A DNA stretch of 64,000 bases from Acidithiobacillus ferridurans (GTDB lineage Bacteria > Pseudomonadota > Gammaproteobacteria > Acidithiobacillales > Acidithiobacillaceae), in the NCBI RefSeq assembly GCF_003966655.1, contig NZ_AP018795.1, positions 124,001-188,000 on the forward strand, in the 5' to 3' direction. A program made the translations under genes and the position numbers. The notes below the pieces were generated by a model, which was given only the letters and a program-made list of their open reading frames with translations, did not search any database and was not told the origin of the DNA. Shown here one piece after another: positions 1 through 9,994 of the stretch; the stretch's first letter is position 1, and every line of letters starts with the position of its first letter.

Positions 1-1599
1 GTGCCGATTGCCGCCTTGGCCATTGTCGGATGGCTAGCCTTGCGCAGCTATATGGCGCAAGGCCCTTCGGTAACGGTACGCTTTAACACCATAGGTGGCA
101 TCAAACCTGATCATACCGTTGTCAAGTATCGCGGCGTGATCGTGGGTCATGTCAACGCCGTGCGACTCTCCAAATCCCTTGACGAAATATCTGTGACCAT
201 GCGTTTTGAGCCCTATATGGCTGGTCATTTAGGCAAAGGAACCCGCTATTGGATAGGCGGTGAGTCAGTAAGTTTCGCCAATCTGAGCTCCTTAAAATCC
301 CTGATCTCCGGACCATACATCGGTATTGACCCACACCCAGGCCATACCGTCACACCTGTTGTTGGCCTGAATCAGGAACCCGTTTTGAAGAGTGAGCCTA
401 AAGGAGTCACCGTTGTCTTAAAGGCCAAGGGACTGGGTAATATTTCTCGAGGCGCGCCTTTGTTTTACAAAGGCTATAGAATCGGTGAGATTCGCGGCGA
501 AGCCATGCTGCCCGATGGGAGCGGATTTGACATTTACGCGTTTATTCCTGAGAAGTATCTTAAGCTTATAAACAGTCGAAGTCGCTTCTGGAGTTCCGGC
601 GCCATTGGCGTGCGTTTGTTTGGAACCCATCCCGGGGTACATGTGCCGGCCATTCCCGCGCTGCTGAGTGGGGCTGTCACCTTGTCCACCCCGGAATCAG
701 GGAATGCCGTGCATGATAACGAAACGTTCCCACTTTATGAAAATGCGGCCGCCGCGCGCAGTGCGCCCGACCGGTATGCCGTGCCTTACCGGCTGGTGAC
801 GACGGGTGGCCCGCAAGGCTTGATTGTTGGTGCTCTGGTCCTGCTCGAAGGTGCGCGGGTAGGCAGCGTAACCCAGGTGCATATGTACTATGATACGCTT
901 CACCATGTCCTGCGCACGGATATACTGATTGCGCTTGACCCAAAGCGTATCCCCCTCAGCAAGGGAAGCATCTGGCGTCTCAACGATCCGCAAACCCAGA
1001 TGAATAGTCTCCTGCGCCACCTGATTGCTCATGGTCTACGAGCCGAATTAAGTAGTGAAGTCCCTTTGCTTGGTCCCAAATTGATTACCCTCAATCAAAT
1101 CACGGGTGCCCCTCCGGCACGATTACTCGCGGGCAACCCGCCACAAATCCCGATGGTCAGCAGCGTCGGCATTCATGACATCGTTAAGCATATCAATGCC
1201 GTGATGCAGCAAATTCATGAAATGCCCTTACCAGAAATCGCGCGAAATATTCATACGCTCACTGCCAAACTGGCGCAACTCAGCCGTTCTCCCCAAACCC
1301 GGCAGACCCTAAAGCATCTGGATCAAAGCATGACTCATTTGGATCAATTGATGCAGACTGCCAATGCGCGACTGCCGGACATTCTGAAGACACTTCATGA
1401 CACCGTGCAGCAGGCGGATGAAGCGCTCCATGCCAGTAACGCCCTCTTACACAGTGGCGGCGCAGCGGCCAGCAATCCTGAGTCGACCACCCTGCCGCAT
1501 ACGCTCTACGAGCTTTCCCGGACGGCGCAATCCCTGCGCGCCCTGCTGGATTACCTGGACAGCCATCCCAACGCCCTCGTTTTTGGAAAAAGACCATGA
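1..1599 (+). CDS. pqiB: PqiB-like MCE-domain protein (5' end cut by window)
   Basis: Membrane-anchored periplasmic protein of the PqiB/MCE family, which forms tunnels for lipid transport between inner and outer membranes. The frame opens on the first base inside a transmembrane segment (residues 1-18), so the true start lies upstream. Three MCE repeats are visible at about residues 22-110, 136-225 and 262-355, each with the GxxxGxV core (for example KYRGVIVGHV and FYKGYRIGEI). A helical C-terminal region follows. Its stop overlaps the next ATG (ATGA), so it is coupled to a PqiC-type lipoprotein gene, which is the usual pqi arrangement. Family assignment is secure; the exact lipid substrate is unknown. 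Confidence 0.88.
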   Translation: MPIAALAIVGWLALRSYMAQGPSVTVRFNTIGGIKPDHTVVKYRGVIVGHVNAVRLSKSLDEISVTMRFEPYMAGHLGKGTRYWIGGESVSFANLSSLKSLISGPYIGIDPHPGHTVTPVVGLNQEPVLKSEPKGVTVVLKAKGLGNISRGAPLFYKGYRIGEIRGEAMLPDGSGFDIYAFIPEKYLKLINSRSRFWSSGAIGVRLFGTHPGVHVPAIPALLSGAVTLSTPESGNAVHDNETFPLYENAAAARSAPDRYAVPYRLVTTGGPQGLIVGALVLLEGARVGSVTQVHMYYDTLHHVLRTDILIALDPKRIPLSKGSIWRLNDPQTQMNSLLRHLIAHGLRAELSSEVPLLGPKLITLNQITGAPPARLLAGNPPQIPMVSSVGIHDIVKHINAVMQQIHEMPLPEIARNIHTLTAKLAQLSRSPQTRQTLKHLDQSMTHLDQLMQTANARLPDILKTLHDTVQQADEALHASNALLHSGGAAASNPESTTLPHTLYELSRTAQSLRALLDYLDSHPNALVFGKRP

Positions 1600-2180
1600 A
1601 CCTCAAAATGCTGCCGCTGCTGCTCGGTGCCGCCTGCGGACTCAGTGCCTGCGCCTCTGTACCCACGCAATATCTGACTTTGACGCCAGAGACCCAGGCG
1701 GCCCGAGAGGTGTCCTTCGGTACCTTGCAGGGTAAGGGACTCCCCTTGCTGGTCGCCCACGTCCAGATGCCGGCGGATCTGGATCGCCTCTATCTCACCC
1801 GCGAGCAGAGCAGGAACCGTTTTAACGTCGCTGATCACGTCCGCTGGATCGCGCCCTTGAGCGGAATGGCCCAACGGGTATTGGCCCAGGATATGGCGGC
1901 CGTCCTTCCGCACAAGACAGTGTTCATGCCGGGCGATCCCACCCCACCGGGGTCCTACCTGCTCCTGCGGGTGGTCGTTCAGCGCTTTATGCCGACGGAT
2001 TCGGGACAGGTTGAGCTAAGCGCTGACTGGTTCGTACTGAATACGTCAACGCAACACATTCTTGCCCACGGACGCAGCAGTTGGCAGGTCGCCAGCAGGC
2101 AGCATCCCAGGGACCAGGCCGCCGCCATGAGCCAGTTACTGGCAAAGCTCGCCCAAACCGTTGCCGCGCATCTACGATGA
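1596..2180 (+). CDS. pqiC: PqiC-like outer-membrane lipoprotein (ABC-transport auxiliary)
   Basis: A 194-residue lipoprotein with an N-terminal signal ending in a lipobox (LSAC, Cys at about residue 19). The rest resembles the PqiC/DUF330 auxiliary lipoproteins that pair with PqiB in the outer membrane. The start ATG overlaps the stop of the MCE gene by four bases, and its own stop overlaps the next start in the same way, so the three genes are translationally coupled. Role in the lipid-transport tunnel is inferred from family and neighbour. Confidence 0.8.
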   Translation: MNLKMLPLLLGAACGLSACASVPTQYLTLTPETQAAREVSFGTLQGKGLPLLVAHVQMPADLDRLYLTREQSRNRFNVADHVRWIAPLSGMAQRVLAQDMAAVLPHKTVFMPGDPTPPGSYLLLRVVVQRFMPTDSGQVELSADWFVLNTSTQHILAHGRSSWQVASRQHPRDQAAAMSQLLAKLAQTVAAHLR

Positions 2181-3709
2181 GCCACAGAGCACCCCGCTAC
2201 CTTCTGTACGGCCTGCTGAGGGAAAAGAAAGTAAATCTGAGCAGCCTGTTTGACGCCTTTTCCCGCCATGAAAAGATCTGGCTGACCAGCATACCCCGCC
2301 CGCGTGCCATCGCTCTGCTGGCACTGACCCAAGGACTGGCCAGCGTCAATATTGCGGCTCTGGGTGCCGTTGCCCCCTCGCTGGAACACGAGCTCGCCAT
2401 CGGTAATGTGGCTTTTGGCTTACTTTCAGCGGCATCCATTTTAACTGGAGCCCTGGTCTCACTGCCGATCGGTATATTGGGTGACCAACAGGCGCGCGTT
2501 CCTTTACTGACCAAGCTCATTTATATCTGGGCGGCGGCCATAGCTATCAGTGCGATCTCACCAGACTATGCATTCCTGTTGGTTATGCAGATGGTGGCAG
2601 GGGCAGCCGGAGTGGCTGTGGGACCAGTTATTGCGTCCTTATCCGGAGATCTTTTCCCGCCATCCTGGCGCAGTCGCGCTTTTGGCCTGATTGTTGGCGG
2701 TGAACTGCTAGGTGCGGGCATTGGAATGGCCGTTGCAGGAACCATCAACGCACTGGGCAATTGGCGCGTCACTTTTTACGTCCTCGCAGCCATGGCACTT
2801 ATTTTGGCCTATCTGCTTAAAAAAGGTATGCGCGAACCGACGCGCGACAACATGGGCAAGCTCGCACAGGATGTTCTTATCGACCATACACCCTCCTCTG
2901 TATCGACCCCGGTGGGTAGCGTCAAGGCAGACACCAAGCGATACCTTCTCGAAGACATCAAAGAAAAACAAATCCAGCCGGTCGCTACGCGCATTTTGCG
3001 TGAGGATCCCACATACTGGCCCTGGTTAAAATCCGCTCGCACCATTCTCTCAATTCCCAGCAACGTCATTTTTATCTCGGCCTCATCTGCTGGGTATTTT
3101 TATTTTACAGGACTCATGGCCTTTGGTGTGCTCTATCTGACCCAGCGTTTTGACCTCAATACCATGAGCGCCAGCCTGATATTTGTGGGTATCGGCCTGG
3201 GGGGCATTGGTGGCGTCATCGCGAGCGGGTGGCTTGCCGACTATCTGCTGCGACGCGGTATTATCACCGCCCGTGTCTGGGTGACCGGTATTTCTTTTTT
3301 GCTGACGATTCCTTTTTTCTTTCTGGCCCTGCAAACCAGCCATAAATGGCTGGAGATAACCTTACTTTTTTTCGGAGCCGCAGCACTGGGCGCGACAAAT
3401 CCCTCTCTGGATGCGGCGCGCCTCGACATCATGCATTCGCGCCTTTGGGGACGTGCCGAAGGAATCCGTATCTCCCTGCGTTATATTCTGGAGGCCGCGG
3501 CACCTTTGGCCTTCGGTTGGGTTTCCGAATATTTCCCAGAACAGTCCTGTCATCTAGCGCAATGTCGTCATGGTTATGGCCTGCAAATCAGTTTTCAGAT
3601 TTTTCTGGTACTTCTCGCCGTGGCAACCATACTATTGCTAATCGCCACCCAAACCTATCCCCGCGATGTGGCTACGACACTTTTCTCTGAGCAGCCCACC
3701 CGTTCGTGA
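2177..3709 (+). CDS. MFS transporter
   Basis: A 510-residue major facilitator protein with about 12 hydrophobic segments and a hydrophilic central loop (about residues 215-280) between the two halves. The ATG at 2177 overlaps the preceding stop (ATGA) and is preferred to an in-frame start 96 bases upstream, because the latter would lie well inside the lipoprotein gene. The stretch LPIGILGDQQARVPLL after the second helix fits the MFS loop 2-3 motif. Substrate cannot be told. Coupling to a pqi-type operon is unusual and suggests a lipid or stress-related substrate, which is only an inference. Confidence 0.85.
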   Translation: MSHRAPRYLLYGLLREKKVNLSSLFDAFSRHEKIWLTSIPRPRAIALLALTQGLASVNIAALGAVAPSLEHELAIGNVAFGLLSAASILTGALVSLPIGILGDQQARVPLLTKLIYIWAAAIAISAISPDYAFLLVMQMVAGAAGVAVGPVIASLSGDLFPPSWRSRAFGLIVGGELLGAGIGMAVAGTINALGNWRVTFYVLAAMALILAYLLKKGMREPTRDNMGKLAQDVLIDHTPSSVSTPVGSVKADTKRYLLEDIKEKQIQPVATRILREDPTYWPWLKSARTILSIPSNVIFISASSAGYFYFTGLMAFGVLYLTQRFDLNTMSASLIFVGIGLGGIGGVIASGWLADYLLRRGIITARVWVTGISFLLTIPFFFLALQTSHKWLEITLLFFGAAALGATNPSLDAARLDIMHSRLWGRAEGIRISLRYILEAAAPLAFGWVSEYFPEQSCHLAQCRHGYGLQISFQIFLVLLAVATILLLIATQTYPRDVATTLFSEQPTRS

Positions 3710-3838
3710 CTGCGAACGACGTTCTTTCCCGAATTTTGTTCAGGGACTTGCTTCTCCGGTTAGATCCCAAGCCTGTCGGACAGCGCGACCCAATCAATGC
3801 AGAGCAGTGGTTCGGCGATTGTTCTGAACAGATTGACA

Positions 3839-4696
3839 CTATCTCTCAAGCATTAACGTGATGGACAATCCAAATCCGAACACTATAAAGGAAAGAACGG
3901 TCATCCCGGTGATGGCACCTTTTGAAACCTTCACCATCTCATGATCCATCGACGATCCACCGTTTTCGTGGCCAGGATCGGTGTGGTCATGACTAGCGGA
4001 TGGGTGACGCAATGATTGAACTTTGTCGCCGATCCCAGTCTCGTTTTGTGGTCGTACCGTCATCATGCCGTGCTTCATGTTCCGGGAAACCAACCACCAA
4101 TTCATCGGATACGCTGCGACAAAACCGACCAAAAGGGCCATAGACATGATGAACCAAAATCCCGGTGTGGAGGGGCTTTGACTTGACGGAGCACTTTTCA
4201 TTGCCAGCATCATTACGGGGACCATGCCGGCCATCAGAAAATTCATCGACAGCAACTCGGAAAAGAAAGTGCTGATAAGTGCGCGCTTATATGAGCCACC
4301 AGTCATATCTCGCATGAACAATGCCTGGAAAATGGCCCATCCGAAGGCAAATCCTAAAATATACTCTAAAGCGATATCCGTGGTTTTAGAAAAATGGAGC
4401 AAACTGGCGATGACAGCACCGGTCAGAATGCCAACCCCATCCCCGGCGACGCAATGCATAGTGGAGCCCAGCACCTGCCTCCAACGTGTCGAGACATACC
4501 TCTCGTGCAACCCAGGTAGTGGTTCTCGACAACCCAATACGTACAGGAACGCGCCGAGCGGCCCTGTATACGCGGTGAGCAATACAAAGCCCCACTTGAG
4601 AACCTTGGACTCTGGTGTGGCGCGAATATCAACCGCAACAAACAGTACTGATAACGCGGTAAGGATAAACCACAAAAGCATCACGCCATTAAACAT
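3839..4696 (-). CDS. DUF4396 membrane protein
   Basis: A 285-residue multi-pass membrane protein. The central part carries the DUF4396-type stretch (HCVAGDGVGI and, further on, RDMTGGSYKRAL), followed by a His-rich cytoplasmic or periplasmic loop (SASHDHTDPGHENGG) that could bind metal, and a last helix. The ATG at 4696 was chosen because a strong AGGAGGAGG ribosome site lies just before it; a GTG at 4762 is possible but lacks one. It is the last gene of the copper operon on the same strand, 215 bases after the glutaredoxin gene. Function is unknown; copper or metal handling is inferred from context and the His-rich loop. Confidence 0.72.
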   Translation of the reverse strand: MFNGVMLLWFILTALSVLFVAVDIRATPESKVLKWGFVLLTAYTGPLGAFLYVLGCREPLPGLHERYVSTRWRQVLGSTMHCVAGDGVGILTGAVIASLLHFSKTTDIALEYILGFAFGWAIFQALFMRDMTGGSYKRALISTFFSELLSMNFLMAGMVPVMMLAMKSAPSSQSPSTPGFWFIMSMALLVGFVAAYPMNWWLVSRNMKHGMMTVRPQNETGIGDKVQSLRHPSASHDHTDPGHENGGSSMDHEMVKVSKGAITGMTVLSFIVFGFGLSITLMLER

Positions 4697-4911
4697 CCCC
4701 CCTCCTCCTGCGCCCATCCCCTTGAGCCACGCCCAAGTGATCGCGTTGCCGACAGATAGCACTTACATCTGGATCTGGAGCATCTCCAACCACCTTGCCC
4801 GAGTCAGAAGGCGCAATATTAAACGAGGAGAAGCATCCAGCTTGCTCTACGGTCCATCCTATGGCCGTTTGTAGCCATTCATGTGCTTTTATCCCCATGT
4901 TCAGTAAAGTT

Positions 4912-5157
4912 TTAGGTCCCGGCCAGCAATTCATCAAGCCGTGGCTTCTGATGGGCAAATGTTCCCCATAACGCCTCGCCAGCGATCACCGTGATTGGCG
5001 CGACCCGCACTCCGTAGCGTGATTTGGCCTCCTCAGCCACGCCGGGAGCAGTCACGTCACGTTCCTCGTATGCGACATCGTGTTCCTTGAGGTAACGGCG
5101 CACGGCGGCGCAGTCGGGGCAGCCGTGACTGGTGTAGAGCAGTACCGGATCAGACAT
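4912..5157 (-). CDS. glutaredoxin-family protein (CPDC active site)
   Basis: An 81-residue thioredoxin-fold protein of the NrdH/glutaredoxin type. The redox motif CPDC is at residues 13-16, and the cis-proline (VAPITVI) and C-terminal helix are in place; the length is normal for the family. It begins 20 bases after copZ in the copper operon, so a role in reducing disulfides or handling Cu(I)-thiols there is a reasonable inference. No strong Shine-Dalgarno is seen, suggesting coupled translation. Confidence 0.85.
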   Translation of the reverse strand: MSDPVLLYTSHGCPDCAAVRRYLKEHDVAYEERDVTAPGVAEEAKSRYGVRVAPITVIAGEALWGTFAHQKPRLDELLAGT

Positions 5158-5177
5158 GACGGTCGATGTGCGGGACT

Positions 5178-5384
5178 TCAGCCCCGCACATCCGCCTCAT
5201 AGCCTTCTTCCTTGACCGCAGCGATCAGTGCGGCGGTGCTCGCCTGACCATGCACTACAGCTTCTCCTGGTATGAGAGTAACGTCCGCTTTTTCAACGCC
5301 GGGCACGCCTTCCAGCGCCTTCGTCACGGCCCGTACGCAATGCTCGCAGGTCATGCCGGTGATCTTCAGATTGATATTGCTCAT
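5178..5384 (-). CDS. copZ: CopZ-like copper chaperone (HMA domain)
   Basis: A 68-residue single heavy-metal-associated domain with the Cu(I)-binding motif MTCEHC at residues 11-16 and the usual beta-alpha-beta pattern. The start at 5384 is supported by an AGGAG site 7-8 bases upstream; an in-frame start 66 bases further up would add a non-homologous tail. CopZ proteins hand Cu(I) to CopA, and copA lies upstream in the same transcription unit. Confidence 0.9.
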   Translation of the reverse strand: MSNINLKITGMTCEHCVRAVTKALEGVPGVEKADVTLIPGEAVVHGQASTAALIAAVKEEGYEADVRG

Positions 5385-5446
5385 GGGTTTTCTCCTGTTG
5401 GGAATGAAGTGAAAGGAATTATTCAAAGCGCTCGCATAAGCGTTAT

Positions 5447-5842
5447 TCAACCACGCACGGCATCAGCCACACGCTGGAGTTTGTCGCGCACCTCGATGCC
5501 GAGCGTGGTAATTTGCGGCCTGTCCACCATGCCGAGTACGGCGGCAGGATCCATGAACACCACGCTCACCTTGCCATTGTCGTCTTCACGCACCACCACG
5601 TTGCAGGGCAGCAGGGCGCCGATGTCGGGCTCGGCCATCAACGCCTGATGGGCGTAGTGCGGGTTGCAAGCGCCAAGAATGATATAGGGCTGCCCCTCAA
5701 TGCCCAGTTTGGCCTTGAGCGTGGCGGCCACGTCGATCGTGGTGAGCACGCCGAAGCCTTCCACCTTGAGGGCCTCGGTGACCTGCGCCACGGTGCTATC
5801 AAAATCGCCCTTGGCGGGTACGCTGAAAACGAACTGACTCAT
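5447..5842 (-). CDS. DUF302 protein
   Basis: A 131-residue protein of the DUF302 family. The signature region (GACNPHYAHQAL at about residues 58-69, then GALLPCNVVVRE) contains the conserved Cys and His residues that suggest metal or thiol chemistry. It starts 27 bases after the copA stop. DUF302 genes are often found beside copper or redox genes, but no biochemical role is assigned with certainty. Confidence 0.85.
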   Translation of the reverse strand: MSQFVFSVPAKGDFDSTVAQVTEALKVEGFGVLTTIDVAATLKAKLGIEGQPYIILGACNPHYAHQALMAEPDIGALLPCNVVVREDDNGKVSVVFMDPAAVLGMVDRPQITTLGIEVRDKLQRVADAVRG

Positions 5843-5869
5843 ATTGATTCTCCTCGTTTGAATGATCGC

Positions 5870-8380
5870 TCAGGAATGAGCAGGTTCGAGTGCGGCATTC
5901 TGTACCGCGCCCGGGGTTACCGTTGGTACATAAGCCTTGAGCCGTTTAAGGCGCAGGCTGTTGCTAAGCACGAAGACGGAGGACAGCCCCATGGCTACGC
6001 CAGCCACCATCGGATTCAGATGGATGCCGATAGGCACGGCCACGCCAGCCGCAACCGGGATCAGCAGAATGTTGTAGAAAAAGGCCCAGAACAGATTGCC
6101 GCGGATATTGCTCAGTGTGCGCCGTGCCGCAGTCAGTGCCGTGACCACCTCGCCGAGCTGCCCGCGCGTGAGGGTCACATCTGCTGCTTCGATGGCGATG
6201 TCCGTGCCTGAGGCGAGTGCAATGCCGACATTAGCCTGTGCGAGCGCTGGAGCGTCATTGATACCATCGCCGACGAAGGCGACCCGTCGGCCCTGTTCCT
6301 GCAACTGGGTGACGACTTTCGCTTTATCCTGGGGCAGCACCTCAGCATGCACCTGCTCGATATGTAATTGCCTGGCAACAGACTGAGCGGTAGCCCGCGC
6401 ATCACCAGTGACCATGGCCACCTGTAGCCCACGCGCGCGTAATGCCTGTACAACCGCATACGCCTCCGGTTTGATGCGATCGGCAATGGCGAGCCACCCG
6501 AGGAGCGTTGCGTCGACCGCGACGAACACCACCGTGCGCCCGTCATTCTCTATTTGTGCCGCAGCCTCGGTGTTATCCCCCAGCAGTACATTTTCACGTT
6601 CCATAAAACGTCGGGCGCCAACACGCACCATACGGCCTTCCACTTCACCTTCGATCCCATAGCCGGCAATAGAGCGGAAATTTTTGACTGTAGGCAAGTG
6701 TATGCCGCGCTCGCCGGCCGCAGTGACAATAGCCCGCCCGAGCGGATGCTCGGAAGCCGATTCCAACGCTGCAGCCAAACGCAGTGCTGTAGCGGGATCG
6801 GGGCCACCCTGATCAACGAGGGCAGGACGGCCTTCGGTCAACGTGCCGGTCTTGTCGAATAGCAGGGTGTCAACATGTGATAGCGTCTCCAGTGCCTCGC
6901 CTTTGCGAAACAGCACGCCGAGTTCCGCCGCACGTCCGGTGCCCACCATGATCGCCGCCGGTGTTGCCAATCCCATGGCACAGGGGCACGCCACCACCAG
7001 CACGGCGACTGCCGCGACCAGTGCGATGCTGACATTGCCCGTCAAGGCTATCCAGACGCCGAAGGTTGTCAACGCGATGACCAGCACGACTGGGGTGAAC
7101 ACCCGTACCGCACGATCGGTCAGCCCCTGAATCGGAAGTTTGCCGGTTTGTGCGCTCTCTACCAGGTGGATGATATGTGCCAGTACGGTGTCGCGCCCGA
7201 CGGAAGTGGCCTCTACGACCAATCGCCCATCCTGGCAGATGGTGCCACCCACTACGGTGTCATCCATGGTCTTGGCCGAAGGCAGGGGTTCGCCGGTCAG
7301 CATAGCCTCGTCTACATGCGCGCGCCCCTCGACTACGCGTCCGTCCACTGGAATGCGTTCACCGGGGCGCACCACGATGCGCTCGCCAGTGCGCAGTCGC
7401 GATACCGGCACCTCTTGCTCGATACCGTTCGCATCGAGCCTATGCGCAGTCTTTGCCTGCAAACCGGCCAACTTGCGAATGGCCGATGAGGTGCGGCCCT
7501 TGGCCAACCCCTCCAGGTACTTGCCAGCGAGTACGGCTGCGATAACGACTGCGGCTGAATCGAAATACACATGTCGTGCATCGAGTGGAAACCATGCGGG
7601 CGCCACCAACACCAACACGCTGTAAGCCCAGGCCGCGCCCGTGCCGGTAGCCACCAGGGAGTTCATGTCTGGCGACAGGTGGCGGTAGGCGATCAGGCCT
7701 GGCCTGAAAAACCGCCGACCGGGCACGAACAAAACGATACTGGCAAGCACAAACTGCACCCACTCCCAGAAATGCGCAAAGGGACTCGCGACCATCAGCG
7801 CGTGATCAAAGGCTGGGACGAATGAGGCGCCCATGGACAGCACCAGAATCGCCATGGCCAGCACCGCAGCTACGATGACATCACGGCCCATGGCGCGCAA
7901 ACTCACACGGCGCTGGTCTGCCTCGTTGACATCCTGCTCCCCATCTTCCTGAACAGGATGCGCGGCGTAACCCGCCGCGCTTACGGCGCTGGCCAATTCG
8001 TCCGTACTGATCATCGCCGGGATGTAGCGCACACGCGCACGCTCAGTAGCCAGGTTAACCACAGCCTCCAGCACTCCGGATTGCTGTCTGAGTGCACGCT
8101 CTACGCGGCCCACACAGGAAGCGCAGGTCATGCCCTCCACCACAAGATCAATCTCATCGGTCACCGGTGTGTAGCCGGTCTCGCGGATCGCCTCGGCGAT
8201 GCGGGCGGCATCGAGCTGTTGTGGGTCGAAAAACACCTCGGCGCGCTCGGTCGCCAAGTTCACGCTGGCCGAGGTGACGCCGGGCAGTTTGCCCAGCGCC
8301 CGTTCCACCCGCGCGCTACAAGAGGCGCAGGTCATCCCGTCTATGCCAATCTCAAGGTGTCCACGGATTTTGTCATCCAT
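5870..8380 (-). CDS. copA: Cu(I)-exporting P1B-type ATPase CopA
   Basis: An 836-residue inner-membrane ATPase that pumps Cu(I) out of the cytoplasm. Two N-terminal HMA domains each carry GMTCASC (first at about residues 15-21, second near residue 90). The transmembrane metal site VVACPCAMG, the phosphorylation motif DKTGTLTEG and the hinge motif VGDGINDAP all match P1B-1 ATPases. The start at 8380 follows a GGAGGTG site. It is the first gene of a minus-strand operon with DUF302, copZ, glutaredoxin and DUF4396 genes. A MerR-type promoter candidate lies about 95 bases upstream, but no CueR-like gene is in the window. Confidence 0.95.
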   Translation of the reverse strand: MDDKIRGHLEIGIDGMTCASCSARVERALGKLPGVTSASVNLATERAEVFFDPQQLDAARIAEAIRETGYTPVTDEIDLVVEGMTCASCVGRVERALRQQSGVLEAVVNLATERARVRYIPAMISTDELASAVSAAGYAAHPVQEDGEQDVNEADQRRVSLRAMGRDVIVAAVLAMAILVLSMGASFVPAFDHALMVASPFAHFWEWVQFVLASIVLFVPGRRFFRPGLIAYRHLSPDMNSLVATGTGAAWAYSVLVLVAPAWFPLDARHVYFDSAAVVIAAVLAGKYLEGLAKGRTSSAIRKLAGLQAKTAHRLDANGIEQEVPVSRLRTGERIVVRPGERIPVDGRVVEGRAHVDEAMLTGEPLPSAKTMDDTVVGGTICQDGRLVVEATSVGRDTVLAHIIHLVESAQTGKLPIQGLTDRAVRVFTPVVLVIALTTFGVWIALTGNVSIALVAAVAVLVVACPCAMGLATPAAIMVGTGRAAELGVLFRKGEALETLSHVDTLLFDKTGTLTEGRPALVDQGGPDPATALRLAAALESASEHPLGRAIVTAAGERGIHLPTVKNFRSIAGYGIEGEVEGRMVRVGARRFMERENVLLGDNTEAAAQIENDGRTVVFVAVDATLLGWLAIADRIKPEAYAVVQALRARGLQVAMVTGDARATAQSVARQLHIEQVHAEVLPQDKAKVVTQLQEQGRRVAFVGDGINDAPALAQANVGIALASGTDIAIEAADVTLTRGQLGEVVTALTAARRTLSNIRGNLFWAFFYNILLIPVAAGVAVPIGIHLNPMVAGVAMGLSSVFVLSNSLRLKRLKAYVPTVTPGAVQNAALEPAHS

Positions 8381-8474
8381 GAATACACCTCCTCGTGGTG
8401 ATACCCGCTGTGTATAGTGGATCACGTCTTACAGATAGCTCCTGTAAAAACTACATATAGCCCACCACCAGTTC

Positions 8475-8506
8475 ATGATAACCATTAAGACCCACTGCAA
8501 TGTCAA
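8475..8506 (-). promoter_or_regulatory. candidate MerR/CueR-type promoter for the copper operon
   Basis: Reading the minus strand, a consensus -35 box TTGACA (8506-8501) is followed by TATCAT (8480-8475) with a 20-bp spacer, or TTATCA with 19 bp. The over-long spacer is the hallmark of promoters untwisted by MerR-family activators such as CueR. The spacer shows only a weak CATT/AATG dyad, so the operator assignment is uncertain. Confidence 0.45.
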
Positions 8507-8804
8507 GAGTGATTTTATTGTGCTGAGATCGCGCATTCTCTCACTGACTGACCGGATAACGCATAGTGGGGTGGGGGACTGCTAACAAGATGAACACCCT
8601 CAGCATTGCTTAAGTCTGGCTGATAAGCCAATCGAGGACGGCCCTCTGCCCTTGATTACTTGGCCCACAGGCGTCGTGTTTCTGAATGATTCATGGATAC
8701 CCTAATGCTTGAGTTGTGCCAGTTGAGCGGGATTTGCCTGATACATCACCCTACCCTATTCTCCACATCCGAAAAACCGCGACATAACGCCGCCGATTTG
8801 CCGC
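8507..8804. other. intergenic stretch without recognisable gene
   Basis: About 300 bases between the copper promoter and the zwf remnant. Only short out-of-context open frames are present; no tRNA, terminator with a T-run or repeat is evident. Confidence 0.4.
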
Positions 8805-9983
8805 TTACGCTACAACAGACCTCGGGTTGTGCCAGATTCCGTCTGCCGCAATCAGCGCGTCAGCCTGTTTCGGTCCCCAGCTGCCCGGCTTATAGGAGTG
8901 CGCCGGGTGGTGCGTTTCAAGGACCGGATTGACTACCGCCCAGGCAGCCTCCACCGCATCCTCACGGGTGAAGAGCGCGCCATCGCCGGCCATGGCATCA
9001 CCCAGCAGTCGTTCGTAGGGTGTTTCTTCGTTCGGCTGTTCATCCAGCAGGGAGAGCTCGCGTTGGTCGCCGACGAACTCTTTGCCAGCACGCTTGACGC
9101 GCACGGCGAGGGCGACGGCAGCGTTGGGAGAGAGCCGGAAGCGCAGATAATTGGCGCGCCCATCCGCCGGTGCAGAATCGTCGAACAGTCTTTGCGGTGG
9201 CGGTTTTAGTTCTACCAGAACCTCAGCCGCTGTTGCTGCCAGGCATTTACCGGAACGCAGGTACCACGGCACCCCTTGCCAGCGCCAGGAGTCGATGAAC
9301 AGCCGCAAGGCGCAGAATGTCTCGACGTCCGAGTCCTTCGCCACGCCCGGCTCTTTGCGGTAGCCGGTGTACTGACCGCGCACTACGTCATCCTGTTGAA
9401 GCGGGCGCATGGCCTGGAATACCTTGGCTTTTTCACTATGCACTGCCCCAAATCCCTGATAGGCAGGTGGCTCCATGGCCAGCAGTGCGACGATCTGGAA
9501 TAAATGATTCTGGATGACGTCGCGCAGACAACCGGCGCTTTCGTAAAAGGTACCGCGACCCTTGACACCGAAACCCTCGGCCAGAGTGATCTGCACACTG
9601 GCCACGTGGTTACGGTTCCAGATTGGCTCCAGAAATGAATTGGCGAAACGGAAATAGAGGATATTCATGATCGCCTCTTTTCCGAGATAGTGGTCGATCC
9701 GGAAAATAGAATCTTCTGGAAACACCGATTGCGCGATACGGTTAAGTTCCCGCGCGGAGGCCAGATCGCGTCCGAACGGCTTTTCGACGATGACGCGCGC
9801 CTGATCGGCCAAACCAGAAGAACCCAGCCCTTTGATCACCTTCGCGAACAGTGCAGGGGGAATGGCAAGGTAATGAGCAGGACGCTGTGCATCGCCCAGT
9901 GTCTGTTTCAGGGCTTTGAACGTCACCAGGTCGTTGTAATCGCCACCCACATATTTAAGCAGGGAAAGCAGGTGGTGCGACAT
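8805..9983 (-). pseudogene. zwf: glucose-6-phosphate dehydrogenase, N-terminal part missing
   Basis: The C-terminal 392 residues of G6PD, the first enzyme of the oxidative pentose phosphate pathway. The substrate-binding RIDHYLGKE motif is intact (near residue 97 here), as are the LRSGK and SWGP regions. Full-length enzymes have about 480-500 residues and begin with a GxSGDL nucleotide-binding motif. That first part, about 90 residues, is absent: homology stops near 9990, where group II intron sequence begins, and an in-frame stop lies at 10005-10007. No zwf 5' part occurs elsewhere in the window. The fragment lacks the NADP site and should be inactive. Confidence 0.88.
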
Positions 9984-9994
9984 GAAGTCGCATA

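Noticed and set aside
4697-4762. GTG at 4762 as start of the DUF4396 gene
   Set aside because: No ribosome site; the ATG at 4696 has an excellent one, and the homologous part begins there.
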